Under the pieces are notes generated by a model. It was not told where the DNA came from. It saw only the letters and a program-made list of their open reading frames with translations, and did no database searches. From the NCBI GenBank assembly GCA_029777885.1, contig JAKORJ010000123.1, forward strand, positions 1-42,007: DNA of 42,007 nt, given 5' to 3'. Shown piece after piece: positions 23,544-31,325 of the stretch. Position 1 is the first letter of the stretch. Each line of letters opens with the position of its first letter. The translations under genes and the position numbers were made by a program. The DNA comes from Bacillota bacterium. GTDB taxonomy: Bacteria; Bacillota; Clostridia; Caldicoprobacterales; DTU083.

Positions 23544-24095
23544 CTATTTCTCGCTGACCAGCTTCACTATAGCGGGTTCATCCTCTTCAATGGGGCTGAA
23601 CCTGCCTACCCTCGGGTCGGCAAAGAAGTTATCATGCTCATCGTCATTGGCGGTGGAGACCTCGCCGACTATCGTGTATTCCGAGTCGGACCAGAATGCA
23701 TGCCTAACGCCCTGCACCAGGGTTATCCGCTCCCCGGAGGTCAGGATCAGGGGCCTGTCAACGGGTATCTCCCGGGGCTCCCCGTTCACCTGCAGGGTCA
23801 CCGTGGGCTGATCGGAATAGAGCTGGATGGCCAACCGCCCGTACCTGCATATGATGTCCTCTTTTTTAGAAGCATGGTAGTGATCGGGGGTGACCTGGTC
23901 CTTCTTTACATACATTATCTTTTCACAGTATTCCGGTTGCTCCGCCAGGTTGACGCTGGTCAGGCCGGTGCTGCTAAAGTCGCCGAGCCCAAAATCCGTA
24001 ACGTCCCACTTCGGGTTCGGAGGCAGGTGCCAATGATGCCTTTTGAAGGCTTCCTGAGCCTCTCTGACTGCATTGTTTATCTCAGATCTCTTCAT
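23544..24095 (-). CDS. D-lyxose isomerase family protein (YdaE-like cupin)
   Basis: 183 residues, a metal-dependent cupin. D-lyxose isomerases convert D-lyxose to D-xylulose (or D-mannose to D-fructose). The metal ligands are visible: the HYHASKKEDI motif (two His and a Glu) and a distal His in GVRHAFWS. The start MKRSEINNAVREAQEAF and the segment DVTDFGLGDFSSTGL are typical of the family, as is the length. I start at ATG 24095, with AAAGGGTG upstream; the GTG at 24104 lies inside that ribosome binding site. It follows the ribonucleotide reductase gene by 33 bases and may be cotranscribed, though the functions are unrelated. Mannose isomerisation would fit the mannan-degrading genes in the window. 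Confidence 0.88.
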   Translation of the reverse strand: MKRSEINNAVREAQEAFKRHHWHLPPNPKWDVTDFGLGDFSSTGLTSVNLAEQPEYCEKIMYVKKDQVTPDHYHASKKEDIICRYGRLAIQLYSDQPTVTLQVNGEPREIPVDRPLILTSGERITLVQGVRHAFWSDSEYTIVGEVSTANDDEHDNFFADPRVGRFSPIEEDEPAIVKLVSEK

Positions 24096-24128
24096 ATAGA
24101 ACACCCTTTCATTTATAGAATCAGATGA

Positions 24129-27086
24129 TCACGAGCATCCCGTGGTAGTACCGCATTCCTCGCAGACCTTGCAGGTGCCGTTCCTGCGGAGCTTCGTGCT
24201 GCCGCAGTTGGTGCAGGTCTCGCTGTATATGCGCTCAGAGGATCCTTCCTCCGGCTCGTTTGCTACTGTCGCCGTGACCAGGTCATGGGATGAGATCGGG
24301 AAGGCTTCGCTTAAGTCTCCCGGCTTGACCTGGCACCTGGAGAAGTCTCCCAGCTCTATGTCTATGATCTTGCTGACAAGATCAGAAATCGAGGATGCCT
24401 GTTTGATGTACGGGTGCCTGCTGACAAAGCCCGAGGGCTCATACTGCTGGCCCCTGAGCATCCTGGAAATATCCTTGGCCGGTATGTTGTACTGCAGCAT
24501 GTTGGATATGGCCTTGGACAGGGAAGCAAGCAGGCCCTTGACGACCGTCCCTTCCTTGTCGGTTGAAATAAAGAGCTCTGCGATCCTGCCGTCAGGATAG
24601 AAATTCACGGTGACATAAAGCTCGATATCCCCTATTTTCGCGCTGTGGGTATAGCCCGGCCTGCGGCCCTGGGCCTTTTCCCTTACGGGCACGCCCTTTT
24701 TGAACTTCCGGGCCAGGTCCAAAAGCTGCTGGTAGGTCATGTCCTCCAGCCTGTCGCTCTTTTCGGATATGGAAGAGTTCAGCGGCTGGCTGGCCTTGGA
24801 GCCGTCCCGGTAGATGGCTATGGCCTTGGAGCCCGTGGTGTATGCCAGCAGGTGTATCTTCTCTATATCCTTGACAGTTGCCGAATGGGGCAGGTTCACG
24901 GTCTTGGATACGGAGCCCGATATCATTGGGGTTATGCTCGATACCATGAGCACATGGCCCTCCGGCGATATGAAGCGCTCGCCGGTGCCGCACTTGCTGG
25001 CGGTATCGAATATGGGATAGTGCTCCTTCTTCAGGTACGGCGCTCCTTCTATCTTGCCGTCTATTATGTTGCCGTTCTCATCCTTGCGCAGAATATAGTT
25101 TATGATGCTTTCGATCTCTTCCTGCTTGTAGCCGAGGTTTTTGAGCGCTGTCTCAATGACGGGGTTCACGATGACCATGGAGCCTCCGCCGGCCAGCTTC
25201 TTGTAAATCACATGGGCATAGAAGGGCTCTATGGACGTAGCCCCGCAGTCCATGGCAAAGGATATGGTGCCCGTAGGCGCGACCACTGATACCTGGGCAT
25301 TCCTGTAACCATACTTGCAGCCGCTCTCATAGGCCTTGTTCCATACGTCCTTCAAGGTGCTGCTGATATTCTCAAAGCCTGTAGACTTCAGGAGGTCATG
25401 GTTGACCTTGATGGGCTCATAGCTCAAGCCCTCGTACTCGTCGTCCATGGCGCCGGCCACCCTGCAATGGTTCCGGATGACCCTCAGCATATGCTCGGCA
25501 TTGATGTCGTATTTTTCAAAGGCACCCAGCTTCTGCGCCATCAGGGATGAAACATAGTAGGAATACCCCGTCATAACGCCCATAATAGCCCCTGCCAGGG
25601 CGCGGGCTTCCGGCGAGTCATAGGCAAAGCCTCTTGCCATGATGACTGAAGCCAGGTTGGCAGGCCCGATGCCCGTGGTCCTGAACAGGTGGGACCGCTT
25701 GGCTATCTGCTTGGTCGGGAACTGGCCCCAGTGGATCGAAGCTTCCAGGACAAGCTGCACCAGGGCAACGGTGTGCTTGAAATCCTCGATCCTGAAAGTG
25801 CCGGTCTCGGGATCATAGTAGTAGTAAAGGTTGACCGAGGCAAGGTTGCATGCTGTATCGTTCAGGAAAGCGGACTCGCTGCAGGGGTTGGTTGCCTTTA
25901 TCTGATTGTGCTCGGCCCAGACCTGGCCGTCTTCGCCCGCCGGGCAGGTGTGCCACTCGTTGAACCTGCCGTGGAACTGAAGGCCTGGGTCGGCGCACCG
26001 GTATGCGGCATTGTTGATGGCATCCCACAGGTCTTTTACCTTGAGCTCCTTGTTCACGCCGGGATCCACCCGGCCGCGAAGGGTTATGACAGCGTCGGGG
26101 TCCTTGTCCAGGTTCAGTACCTTGGCCATGGTATCATCGGATAAACGTACGGAATTATTGCTGTTCTGTCCAGATACTGTGCTGTAGGCCTCCCCGTTGA
26201 AGTCGGTGTCATAGCCCATCTTGCCCAGGGCCCTTACCTTTTCTTCCTCTTCTGCCTTCCAGTTGATGAATTTCATTATATCCGGATGGTCATCATCGAC
26301 TATAACCATTTTGGCAGCCCGACGCGTAGTACCGCCTGACTTTATCGCTCCGGCGTTCCTGTCGAAGCCTTTGAGGAAGCTCAGCAGACCGGAGGAATAC
26401 CCGCCGCCGGACAGCCGCTCGCCCTCGCCGCGCAGGGTGGAGAAGTTGGTGCCTGTCCCCGAGCCACCCTTGAAGAGCTTGGTCTCTGTCACGTAATGCT
26501 CGGATATGGACTGCTCGCCCAGGAGCTTGTCCTGTATCGAGACAATAAAGCAGGCCGAAGCCTGGGTCCTGGTATAGCGGTCCTTGCTTTCCACTACCTC
26601 TTTTTTCTCCAGGTCGTAGTAGTAAAGCCCATCGGTCTCCCCGGTGATGCCATAGGCGAGGTTGAGCCCTGTGTTGAACCACTGGGGCGAGTTGGGGGCC
26701 CATGCCTGGGCCAGGAGCAAATAGACGAGTTCATCGTACAGGATCTGCTTCTGGTCCTCGGTCTCTATCATGCCTTCGTCCATAAGGGCATTGACCCAGA
26801 AGGACACCATGCGGTGGGCGACCTCGCGCATGCTGCGCTCATGGCCGACTCCGTTGGGTATGCCCGCCTTGCGGAAATAATGGGATGCTATTATATCACA
26901 GGCGTTCTGCGAATAGTGGGCCGGAAACTCCAGGTCCTTCATGTCGCAGATGACCTTGTTCCTGGAATAGTCCTTGATGAATACATCCACGGTTTTCCAT
27001 TCGAACAGGTCATAGACGGTCTTCGTGCTGTCCTTGGCGAGCTCCTTGGTAAATCTTCTTACTATCAAATCGTTAATCGTCTTCAT
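24129..27086 (-). CDS. nrdJ: adenosylcobalamin-dependent (class II) ribonucleotide reductase
   Basis: About 985 residues. It reduces ribonucleotides to deoxyribonucleotides using a B12 radical, and works without or with oxygen. Visible: AWAPNSPQWFNTGL, ASACFIVSIQD, GGSGTGTNFSTLRG, the ATNPCSESAFLNDTACNLAS active-site region with the loop Cys and Glu, APTGTISFAMDCGATSIEP, and NLPHSATVKDI. A TSCPD-like domain lies at about 840-920 (ELYVTVNFYPDGRIAELFIS) and a zinc-ribbon tail ends the protein with four CxxC pairs including CTNCGSTKLRR and CEECGTTTGCS, whose Cys residues can act in re-reduction. I start at ATG 27086 with GGAGG 7 bases upstream. The promoter carries an NrdR box. Confidence 0.96.
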   Translation of the reverse strand: MKTINDLIVRRFTKELAKDSTKTVYDLFEWKTVDVFIKDYSRNKVICDMKDLEFPAHYSQNACDIIASHYFRKAGIPNGVGHERSMREVAHRMVSFWVNALMDEGMIETEDQKQILYDELVYLLLAQAWAPNSPQWFNTGLNLAYGITGETDGLYYYDLEKKEVVESKDRYTRTQASACFIVSIQDKLLGEQSISEHYVTETKLFKGGSGTGTNFSTLRGEGERLSGGGYSSGLLSFLKGFDRNAGAIKSGGTTRRAAKMVIVDDDHPDIMKFINWKAEEEEKVRALGKMGYDTDFNGEAYSTVSGQNSNNSVRLSDDTMAKVLNLDKDPDAVITLRGRVDPGVNKELKVKDLWDAINNAAYRCADPGLQFHGRFNEWHTCPAGEDGQVWAEHNQIKATNPCSESAFLNDTACNLASVNLYYYYDPETGTFRIEDFKHTVALVQLVLEASIHWGQFPTKQIAKRSHLFRTTGIGPANLASVIMARGFAYDSPEARALAGAIMGVMTGYSYYVSSLMAQKLGAFEKYDINAEHMLRVIRNHCRVAGAMDDEYEGLSYEPIKVNHDLLKSTGFENISSTLKDVWNKAYESGCKYGYRNAQVSVVAPTGTISFAMDCGATSIEPFYAHVIYKKLAGGGSMVIVNPVIETALKNLGYKQEEIESIINYILRKDENGNIIDGKIEGAPYLKKEHYPIFDTASKCGTGERFISPEGHVLMVSSITPMISGSVSKTVNLPHSATVKDIEKIHLLAYTTGSKAIAIYRDGSKASQPLNSSISEKSDRLEDMTYQQLLDLARKFKKGVPVREKAQGRRPGYTHSAKIGDIELYVTVNFYPDGRIAELFISTDKEGTVVKGLLASLSKAISNMLQYNIPAKDISRMLRGQQYEPSGFVSRHPYIKQASSISDLVSKIIDIELGDFSRCQVKPGDLSEAFPISSHDLVTATVANEPEEGSSERIYSETCTNCGSTKLRRNGTCKVCEECGTTTGCS

Positions 27087-27137
27087 GCCATCCTCCATAT
27101 GTACTATTTGATCCACCATAAATATGTACACATGATT

Positions 27138-27153
27138 ACACATTATATAGTGT
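27138..27153. promoter_or_regulatory. NrdR box
   Basis: The plus-strand sequence ACACATTATATAGTGT matches the NrdR-box consensus ACACWATATWTWGTGT at 15 of 16 positions. It lies just downstream of the nrdJ -10, at about +2 to +17, where bound NrdR would block transcription. A second tandem box at the usual 31-32-bp spacing was not found. Confidence 0.75.
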
Positions 27154-27161
27154 GTTCTATA

Positions 27162-27190
27162 ATTATAACATACCACCTATAGTGAAACAA
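27162..27190 (-). promoter_or_regulatory. nrdJ promoter
   Basis: Minus strand: -35 TTGTTT (27185-27190), 17-base spacer, -10 TATAAT (27162-27167) with an extended TGT in front. It lies about 75 bases upstream of the nrdJ start codon. The leader is too short for a cobalamin riboswitch. Confidence 0.75.
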
Positions 27191-27261
27191 GGCATAAATT
27201 AAGGAGACAGGCATCTTTTTCCCAAGATCCTCCTCCCTGCAAATCTACAAGCTTATGTTTG

Positions 27262-27663
27262 TCATGAACCCTTCTTCAATATGTCCCTTATCTCCGTCAG
27301 GAGCTCCTGCTCCTTTGTGAGCCTGGGAGGCTCTTCCGGTTTCTTTTCCTCTTTTTTCTTGAGCTTCTCCAACAGCTTGACCGCAAAGAAAATGGTGGAT
27401 GAGATAATAAGGAAATCGATCACGTTCTGTAAAAACTGGCCGTACTTTAAACTCAGGGCAGGAGTATCCCCGTGCGCTTCCCTGATCACCCACTCCAGGG
27501 CCGTAAGATTGATCCTTCCGATCAGGATGCCCAGGATAGGCATTATGATGTCATTCACGACAGAAGTGACGATTTTACCGAAGGCTCCGCCAATGATAAC
27601 ACCTATGGCCAGGTCGAACACATTGCCTTTCAGTGCAAATTTCTTGAACTCCTGAAGCACCAT
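27262..27663 (-). CDS. mscL: large-conductance mechanosensitive channel
   Basis: 133 residues, normal MscL length. It opens under membrane tension to release solutes during osmotic downshock. Visible: the N-terminal helix LQEFKKFALKGNVFDLAIGV, the first membrane segment with IIGGAFGKIVTSVVNDIIMP, the periplasmic loop, the second membrane segment FLIISSTIFFAVKLLEKL and the basic/acidic C-terminal helix bundle (LTKEQELLTEIRDIL). GAGGGGGT precedes the ATG. It is downstream of the phosphate transporter pair, 55 bases after the DUF47 gene, and may be read with it. Confidence 0.97.
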   Translation of the reverse strand: MVLQEFKKFALKGNVFDLAIGVIIGGAFGKIVTSVVNDIIMPILGILIGRINLTALEWVIREAHGDTPALSLKYGQFLQNVIDFLIISSTIFFAVKLLEKLKKKEEKKPEEPPRLTKEQELLTEIRDILKKGS

Positions 27664-27718
27664 GCGACCCCCTCATCTCAATCAAGTCACAGAGTTAGCC
27701 AGGCTATCATGCATTAAA

Positions 27719-28342
27719 TCACCTGTTTTTTATGGCTGTGCTCTCCAGCAGGTCTGCCACATCCTCGCAGGTGTCAAGTATTTTTTCCATGTTGTCATAG
27801 ATCTCTTTCCATTTGATGATCTCCAGCATGGACATCTGCCTGTCGCTGTACAGGGCCTTGACAGTGGTCCTGTAAAGCCTGTCCCCCTTCTCCTCCAGGT
27901 GGTTGACCTCTATGACCAGCTCACTTAGCTTTTTGGAGCTGCGGAACAGCTCGAATTCGCCCACGGCCTTGGCCAGGGCCTCACAGGTCTGCTTCACCAG
28001 CTCGGAAAAATCCAGGGCTGCCGGTTCTACCCTCTGGATGGAGAACATATCAAAGCAGTTGGCCACATCTTCGATAGTGTCCGTAATCGTATCTATTGCT
28101 CCGCCAATGTCGAGTATATCCTCACGGTCTATCGGGGTTATAAAAGCCCTGTTCAATTCTTTAACTAAGTTGTGCAGGAGCTTGTCGCCTTCATGCTCGA
28201 TATTATGTACCTCATTGGCTTTGTTCGCGACATCGGCATAGTTGTGCAGGAGGTCATCCAGCTTTTGGGCCGCCTTGAGCGAGCAGCCGGCCATGTCGCT
28301 GAGCAGGGTGAAATAGTTGACTTCAGTCCTTTTACGAAACAT
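27719..28342 (-). CDS. DUF47 family PhoU-like protein (Pit accessory protein)
   Basis: 207 residues, all helical. The DUF47/TIGR00153 family resembles PhoU and often sits next to PiT transporters, where it is thought to regulate phosphate uptake. Seen: NKANEVHNIEHEGDKL and EVNHLEEKGDRLYRTT, the two ExxxDxxx-type metal-binding repeats of PhoU-like bundles; then FITPIDREDILDIGGAID and IIKWKEIYDNMEKILDTCEDVADLLE (in shorter parts). GAGGTGGG precedes the ATG. It starts 44 bases downstream of the PiT gene in the same orientation, so this is a two-gene transport and regulation unit. Confidence 0.93.
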   Translation of the reverse strand: MFRKRTEVNYFTLLSDMAGCSLKAAQKLDDLLHNYADVANKANEVHNIEHEGDKLLHNLVKELNRAFITPIDREDILDIGGAIDTITDTIEDVANCFDMFSIQRVEPAALDFSELVKQTCEALAKAVGEFELFRSSKKLSELVIEVNHLEEKGDRLYRTTVKALYSDRQMSMLEIIKWKEIYDNMEKILDTCEDVADLLESTAIKNR

Positions 28343-28386
28343 TAAGATCCCACCTCTAAAGTTTCTAGTAAGCCGTATTTAGCCGT

Positions 28387-29418
28387 TTAGCTGAACAGGT
28401 GCATGAACAGCTTTGCCATTATATAGCCTATCAGCCCGCACCCGGGGAAGGTCAATACCCAGGCGAGCACCATTTCCTTGACGATGTTCCAGTTGACCGA
28501 GGAAAGACGCCTTGATGCGCCAACACCCATTATGGCTGTGGTCTTAGTATGGGTGGTCGATACGGGCAGGCCTGTCAGTGAGGCGATCAGGAGACATATT
28601 CCTGCGGCCGCGTCGGAGGCAAAGCCCTGGTATTTTTTCATCTTGACCATATCAAGGCCTACCGCCTTAATGATGCGCCAGCCCCCGACCATGGTCCCCA
28701 GTCCCATTGTGAGCGAGCAGATGACCATGACCAGAAGCGGTATCTCAAAGGTACCGTCGGGATTTTTCTGGGCCATCCCGTTTAAGTACATGGCCAGCAC
28801 GAATACTCCCATAAACTTCTGCCCGTCCTGGGCGCCGTGGAGAAAGGCCATCCCAGCCGCGCTCCAGGCCTGTCCATGGTGAAACAGGGATTCCGAACGG
28901 CGCCTATCAGCATGCCTGAACACCTTTTCTATCAGCCGGGTTAGGCCGAAACCTGCGGTAAAGCCAAGCAGGGTGGAAAGTACAAGGCCTATGATGACCT
29001 TTCTCCATTCCCCCATGTTTATGGCGTCAAAACCGCCCAGCGCTATGGCGCCGCCTGTCAGGCCGGCTATAAGCGCATGGCTTTCACTTGTAGGGATGCC
29101 GAAATACCAGGCTGCCACCGCCCATATGACGATGGCGAACATCGCCGCTGCCAGCACAACTAACGCCTGACGACTGCCGCTTTCGCCGAAGTCCACCATT
29201 TTTGAGATCGTGTCCGCTACGGCAGGAGATATGTAGGTCATAAGCAGCACACCCAGGAAGTTGAACACAACGGCTACTATGATCGCCTTGCGCGGGCTTA
29301 AAACCCTCGTGCCCACTGCGCTGCCGATGGCGTTGGGTGCATCAGTCCACCCGTTTACGAACACAACGCCCAAAACGAGAAGTATGCTGAATAAAAAGGC
29401 CAGTGACAATGGATCCAC
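28387..29418 (-). CDS. pit: inorganic phosphate transporter, PiT family
   Basis: 343 residues, low-affinity phosphate symport driven by protons or sodium. The PiT duplication is visible: N-terminal VNGWTDAPNAIGSAVGTRVL, with the family signature GFxNGxNDxANA-like (here WTDAPNAI), and C-terminal GVGASRRLSSVNW with a second signature-like region SLTGLPVSTTHTKTTAIMGV. The motif GIPTSESHALIAGLTGG is also conserved. About ten membrane segments. It begins with GTG 29418, preceded by AAGGGGTGT. Followed after 44 bases by the DUF47 gene. Confidence 0.95.
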   Translation of the reverse strand: MDPLSLAFLFSILLVLGVVFVNGWTDAPNAIGSAVGTRVLSPRKAIIVAVVFNFLGVLLMTYISPAVADTISKMVDFGESGSRQALVVLAAAMFAIVIWAVAAWYFGIPTSESHALIAGLTGGAIALGGFDAINMGEWRKVIIGLVLSTLLGFTAGFGLTRLIEKVFRHADRRRSESLFHHGQAWSAAGMAFLHGAQDGQKFMGVFVLAMYLNGMAQKNPDGTFEIPLLVMVICSLTMGLGTMVGGWRIIKAVGLDMVKMKKYQGFASDAAAGICLLIASLTGLPVSTTHTKTTAIMGVGASRRLSSVNWNIVKEMVLAWVLTFPGCGLIGYIMAKLFMHLFS

Positions 29419-29487
29419 ACACCCCTTGAAAAGCTTGCATTAACATATGGTTCCAAAAAAAACATACCGTTATCAATATACCTTAAA

Positions 29488-29514
29488 TCGATAACCCCGT
29501 CAATAAAGACGGGG
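29488..29514 (-). terminator. probable terminator of the PqqD-like gene
   Basis: CCCCGTC (29495-29501) and GACGGGG (29508-29514) make a perfect 7-bp stem with a 6-base loop. On the minus strand it is followed by only TTATCGATTT, so the T tract is weak. It lies 20 bases after the stop codon at 29534. Confidence 0.6.
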
Positions 29515-29533
29515 GATGTTTCCGACATTATTT

Positions 29534-29938
29534 TCACTCATTTTTCGGCGTAATTTTTACCTTTTGGGCCGCTTTTTCCGCATGGACCGGGGTTTTTATG
29601 GTGATGAACCTGTGGTTTTTCAATACTGTGAGAAAAATACCCAGCTTCTTGTATAAAGACGGAACACCGCCACCGAATTCCCGCTCCAGCAGCATCCCTA
29701 TTTCACCCACGCTTTTCTTGCCGTCGATGAGCTGCCATGCAAGGCTTCCTTCGTCGTCGAGCCGGACCCTCAGGAGCTCAGGCCCGCCCGTGAACGCCCT
29801 GGCCAGCCTGTGCACCAGGCCGTTTCGCCGCAGGAACAGGACCACTATGCCGGTTTGGTCCACGGCCCATTGCCGGTCACCGGCCTTTGCGGGTATGAAA
29901 TCAAGAAAATCCTTGTGCTTTCCTATGCTTCTGAACAT
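29534..29938 (-). CDS. PqqD family protein (RRE-like fold)
   Basis: 134 residues. The middle matches PqqD: LDDEGSLAWQLIDGKKSVGEIGMLLEREFG (in shorter parts), followed by SLYKKLGIFLTVLKNHRFI. PqqD domains are peptide-recognition elements (RRE) in pathways for modified peptides, but free-standing copies like this are common in Clostridia without a known substrate. The first ~60 residues add a conserved clostridial segment (KHKDFLDFIPAKAGDRQWAVDQ). GGTGGAGGATG precedes the ATG. It lies downstream of tldE/tldD on the same strand, separated by a terminator with its own promoter, and no precursor peptide or radical SAM gene is visible nearby. Confidence 0.8.
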   Translation of the reverse strand: MFRSIGKHKDFLDFIPAKAGDRQWAVDQTGIVVLFLRRNGLVHRLARAFTGGPELLRVRLDDEGSLAWQLIDGKKSVGEIGMLLEREFGGGVPSLYKKLGIFLTVLKNHRFITIKTPVHAEKAAQKVKITPKNE

Positions 29939-29997
29939 CAGTCAACATCCTCCACCTTCATACTAATAAGCTATGCCCGGCGAGCCAAATGGTATAT

Positions 29998-30027
29998 ATT
30001 TTACCCGAAAGCAGAGGAATATAACAA
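29998..30027 (-). promoter_or_regulatory. possible promoter of the PqqD-like gene
   Basis: Minus strand: -35 TTGTTA (30022-30027), 18-base spacer, -10 TAAAAT (29998-30003). The -35 overlaps the T tract of the tldE terminator. Confidence 0.4.
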
Positions 30028-30063
30028 AAAACCGGCTGAAACGGTTCAATACCGGTCAGCCGG
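30025..30063 (-). terminator. intrinsic terminator of the tldD-tldE operon
   Basis: CCGGCTGA (30032-30039) and TCAGCCGG (30056-30063) form a perfect 8-bp stem, with inner ACCGG/CCGGT pairing possible, followed on the minus strand by TTTTTTG. It is 21 bases past the stop codon at 30084. Confidence 0.88.
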
Positions 30064-30083
30064 ATATGTGCTTGGCCTATGCC

Positions 30084-31313
30084 TTATTTCGTTATCTTCA
30101 TGTAAAAGCCCTGGAGGGTCAGGCCTTCGCCTAAATAAAGGTGCTTGTTTTCAAAGGTCCCTATATAATCATCTCCAAGCAGCCTGTTTAAGTGGGAGCT
30201 CATGGTGAACTCGGGTACCCTGCCGATTATCCTTTCCCCGTCAAACAAGAAGCCTACCTGGACCGGGGCAGCAAAGCTGCCGTCCGCCGTAAAGTCGCCG
30301 CCGGAGCTTACTGCAACCAGCAAGGCCGGCTTGCCGTCCAGGGTCTTCTTTATATCATCGCTGTCAACTTCAAAGCGGATGGGCGCTCCCTGCAGGGAGG
30401 GTATATCATCATAGCCGCCCGAAGCTGCGCCGGTATGGGGCAGGCTATACAGGTCGGCGCTCCTCTTGTCGGTAAACACCCCGGTCAATTTCCCCTTATC
30501 GATCAGGGTATAGGTGTCATTCTCCAAAACCGTCCCTTCCATGTCAAAGAAGGGCTCGGCCCGATATATGGGATCCATGTTCTGCTTGAGCACTATCTTA
30601 TCGTTGAACAGCTGCTCGTTCAGCTTCCCGCTGAAGATGGAGCTGCCCACAGCATACCGTTCGCCGTTCAGGCAGTGGGCCAGAAAGCCTATGAGCTCTC
30701 CGAACTCGAATGTGAACACAGGCAGGACGTCGGCTTCCGGCAGGGGCACGGGATTGTTGTATGCAGCCAGGTAATCCCTGTTGAAGGCCCAGAACTTATC
30801 CATGTCGAGGGACCTGCCATAATACATCAAAAAGCCGTCAAACAGGTTGGCGGACTTCTTTTCCTTCAAAATGAGCCCAAGAGATATAAACGCATCCCTG
30901 TACTCAAGGTCCAGCCCTGCGGTATTGGTCATGGTCCACCTGACTTCTTTCGCAGAGATCCTTTCACTGAAATCGAACTCAGGATAATCCCGCCTCAAAA
31001 CATCCAGGATATCCTCACTGTGCTTCAAAAGCTCTTCCCCGGTCATAGGGTTTTCATTGTAGTTGCGGTGGTCCTTCCTGTCTCCCGACAGCTTGTAGGG
31101 ATATTCGATATTGGTGCTTAAGTTTTTGACTGCGCTGTCGATTAGGATATCATCGGGCAGGTCGCCCACTGCGCCTGAAATGCCGATCTTGCCGTCCCTG
31201 TAGACCCTGACGCCCTTTTTGAGTATGTCCTTCGTGCGCACGGCGTTTATCCTGGTGTTCTGCACCCTGAACGCAGTCTCTTTTTCCCGTATGGTTATAA
31301 ATTCTCTTTCCAT
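30084..31313 (-). CDS. tldE: TldE/PmbA family metallopeptidase subunit
   Basis: About 409 residues. TldE is the non-catalytic partner of TldD; in E. coli the pair degrades unfolded peptides and finishes maturation of microcin B17. Family features: VRVYRDGKIGISGAVGD near the N-terminus, GRSLDMDKFW, the central VFTFEFGELIGFLAHCLNGERYAVGSSIF region (in parts) where TldE lacks the HExxxH of TldD, and the C-terminal LLVAVSSGGDFTADGSFAAPVQVGFLFDG (in parts). It begins 9-12 bases after the tldD stop, with GGAGG close to two adjacent ATGs (31316 and 31313); the second has better spacing. This clostridial version is shorter than E. coli PmbA (450). Confidence 0.9.
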   Translation of the reverse strand: MEREFITIREKETAFRVQNTRINAVRTKDILKKGVRVYRDGKIGISGAVGDLPDDILIDSAVKNLSTNIEYPYKLSGDRKDHRNYNENPMTGEELLKHSEDILDVLRRDYPEFDFSERISAKEVRWTMTNTAGLDLEYRDAFISLGLILKEKKSANLFDGFLMYYGRSLDMDKFWAFNRDYLAAYNNPVPLPEADVLPVFTFEFGELIGFLAHCLNGERYAVGSSIFSGKLNEQLFNDKIVLKQNMDPIYRAEPFFDMEGTVLENDTYTLIDKGKLTGVFTDKRSADLYSLPHTGAASGGYDDIPSLQGAPIRFEVDSDDIKKTLDGKPALLVAVSSGGDFTADGSFAAPVQVGFLFDGERIIGRVPEFTMSSHLNRLLGDDYIGTFENKHLYLGEGLTLQGFYMKITK

Positions 31314-31325
31314 CATATACCTCCG

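Noticed and set aside
27087-27240. Cobalamin riboswitch ahead of the B12-dependent reductase.
   Set aside because: The leader from the promoter to the start codon is only about 75 bases, with no B12-box sequence; control by NrdR fits better.
29355-29537. 60-codon minus-strand frame over the PiT promoter region.
   Set aside because: It overlaps the PiT start in another frame, and spans the terminator hairpin of the next gene; no ribosome binding site.
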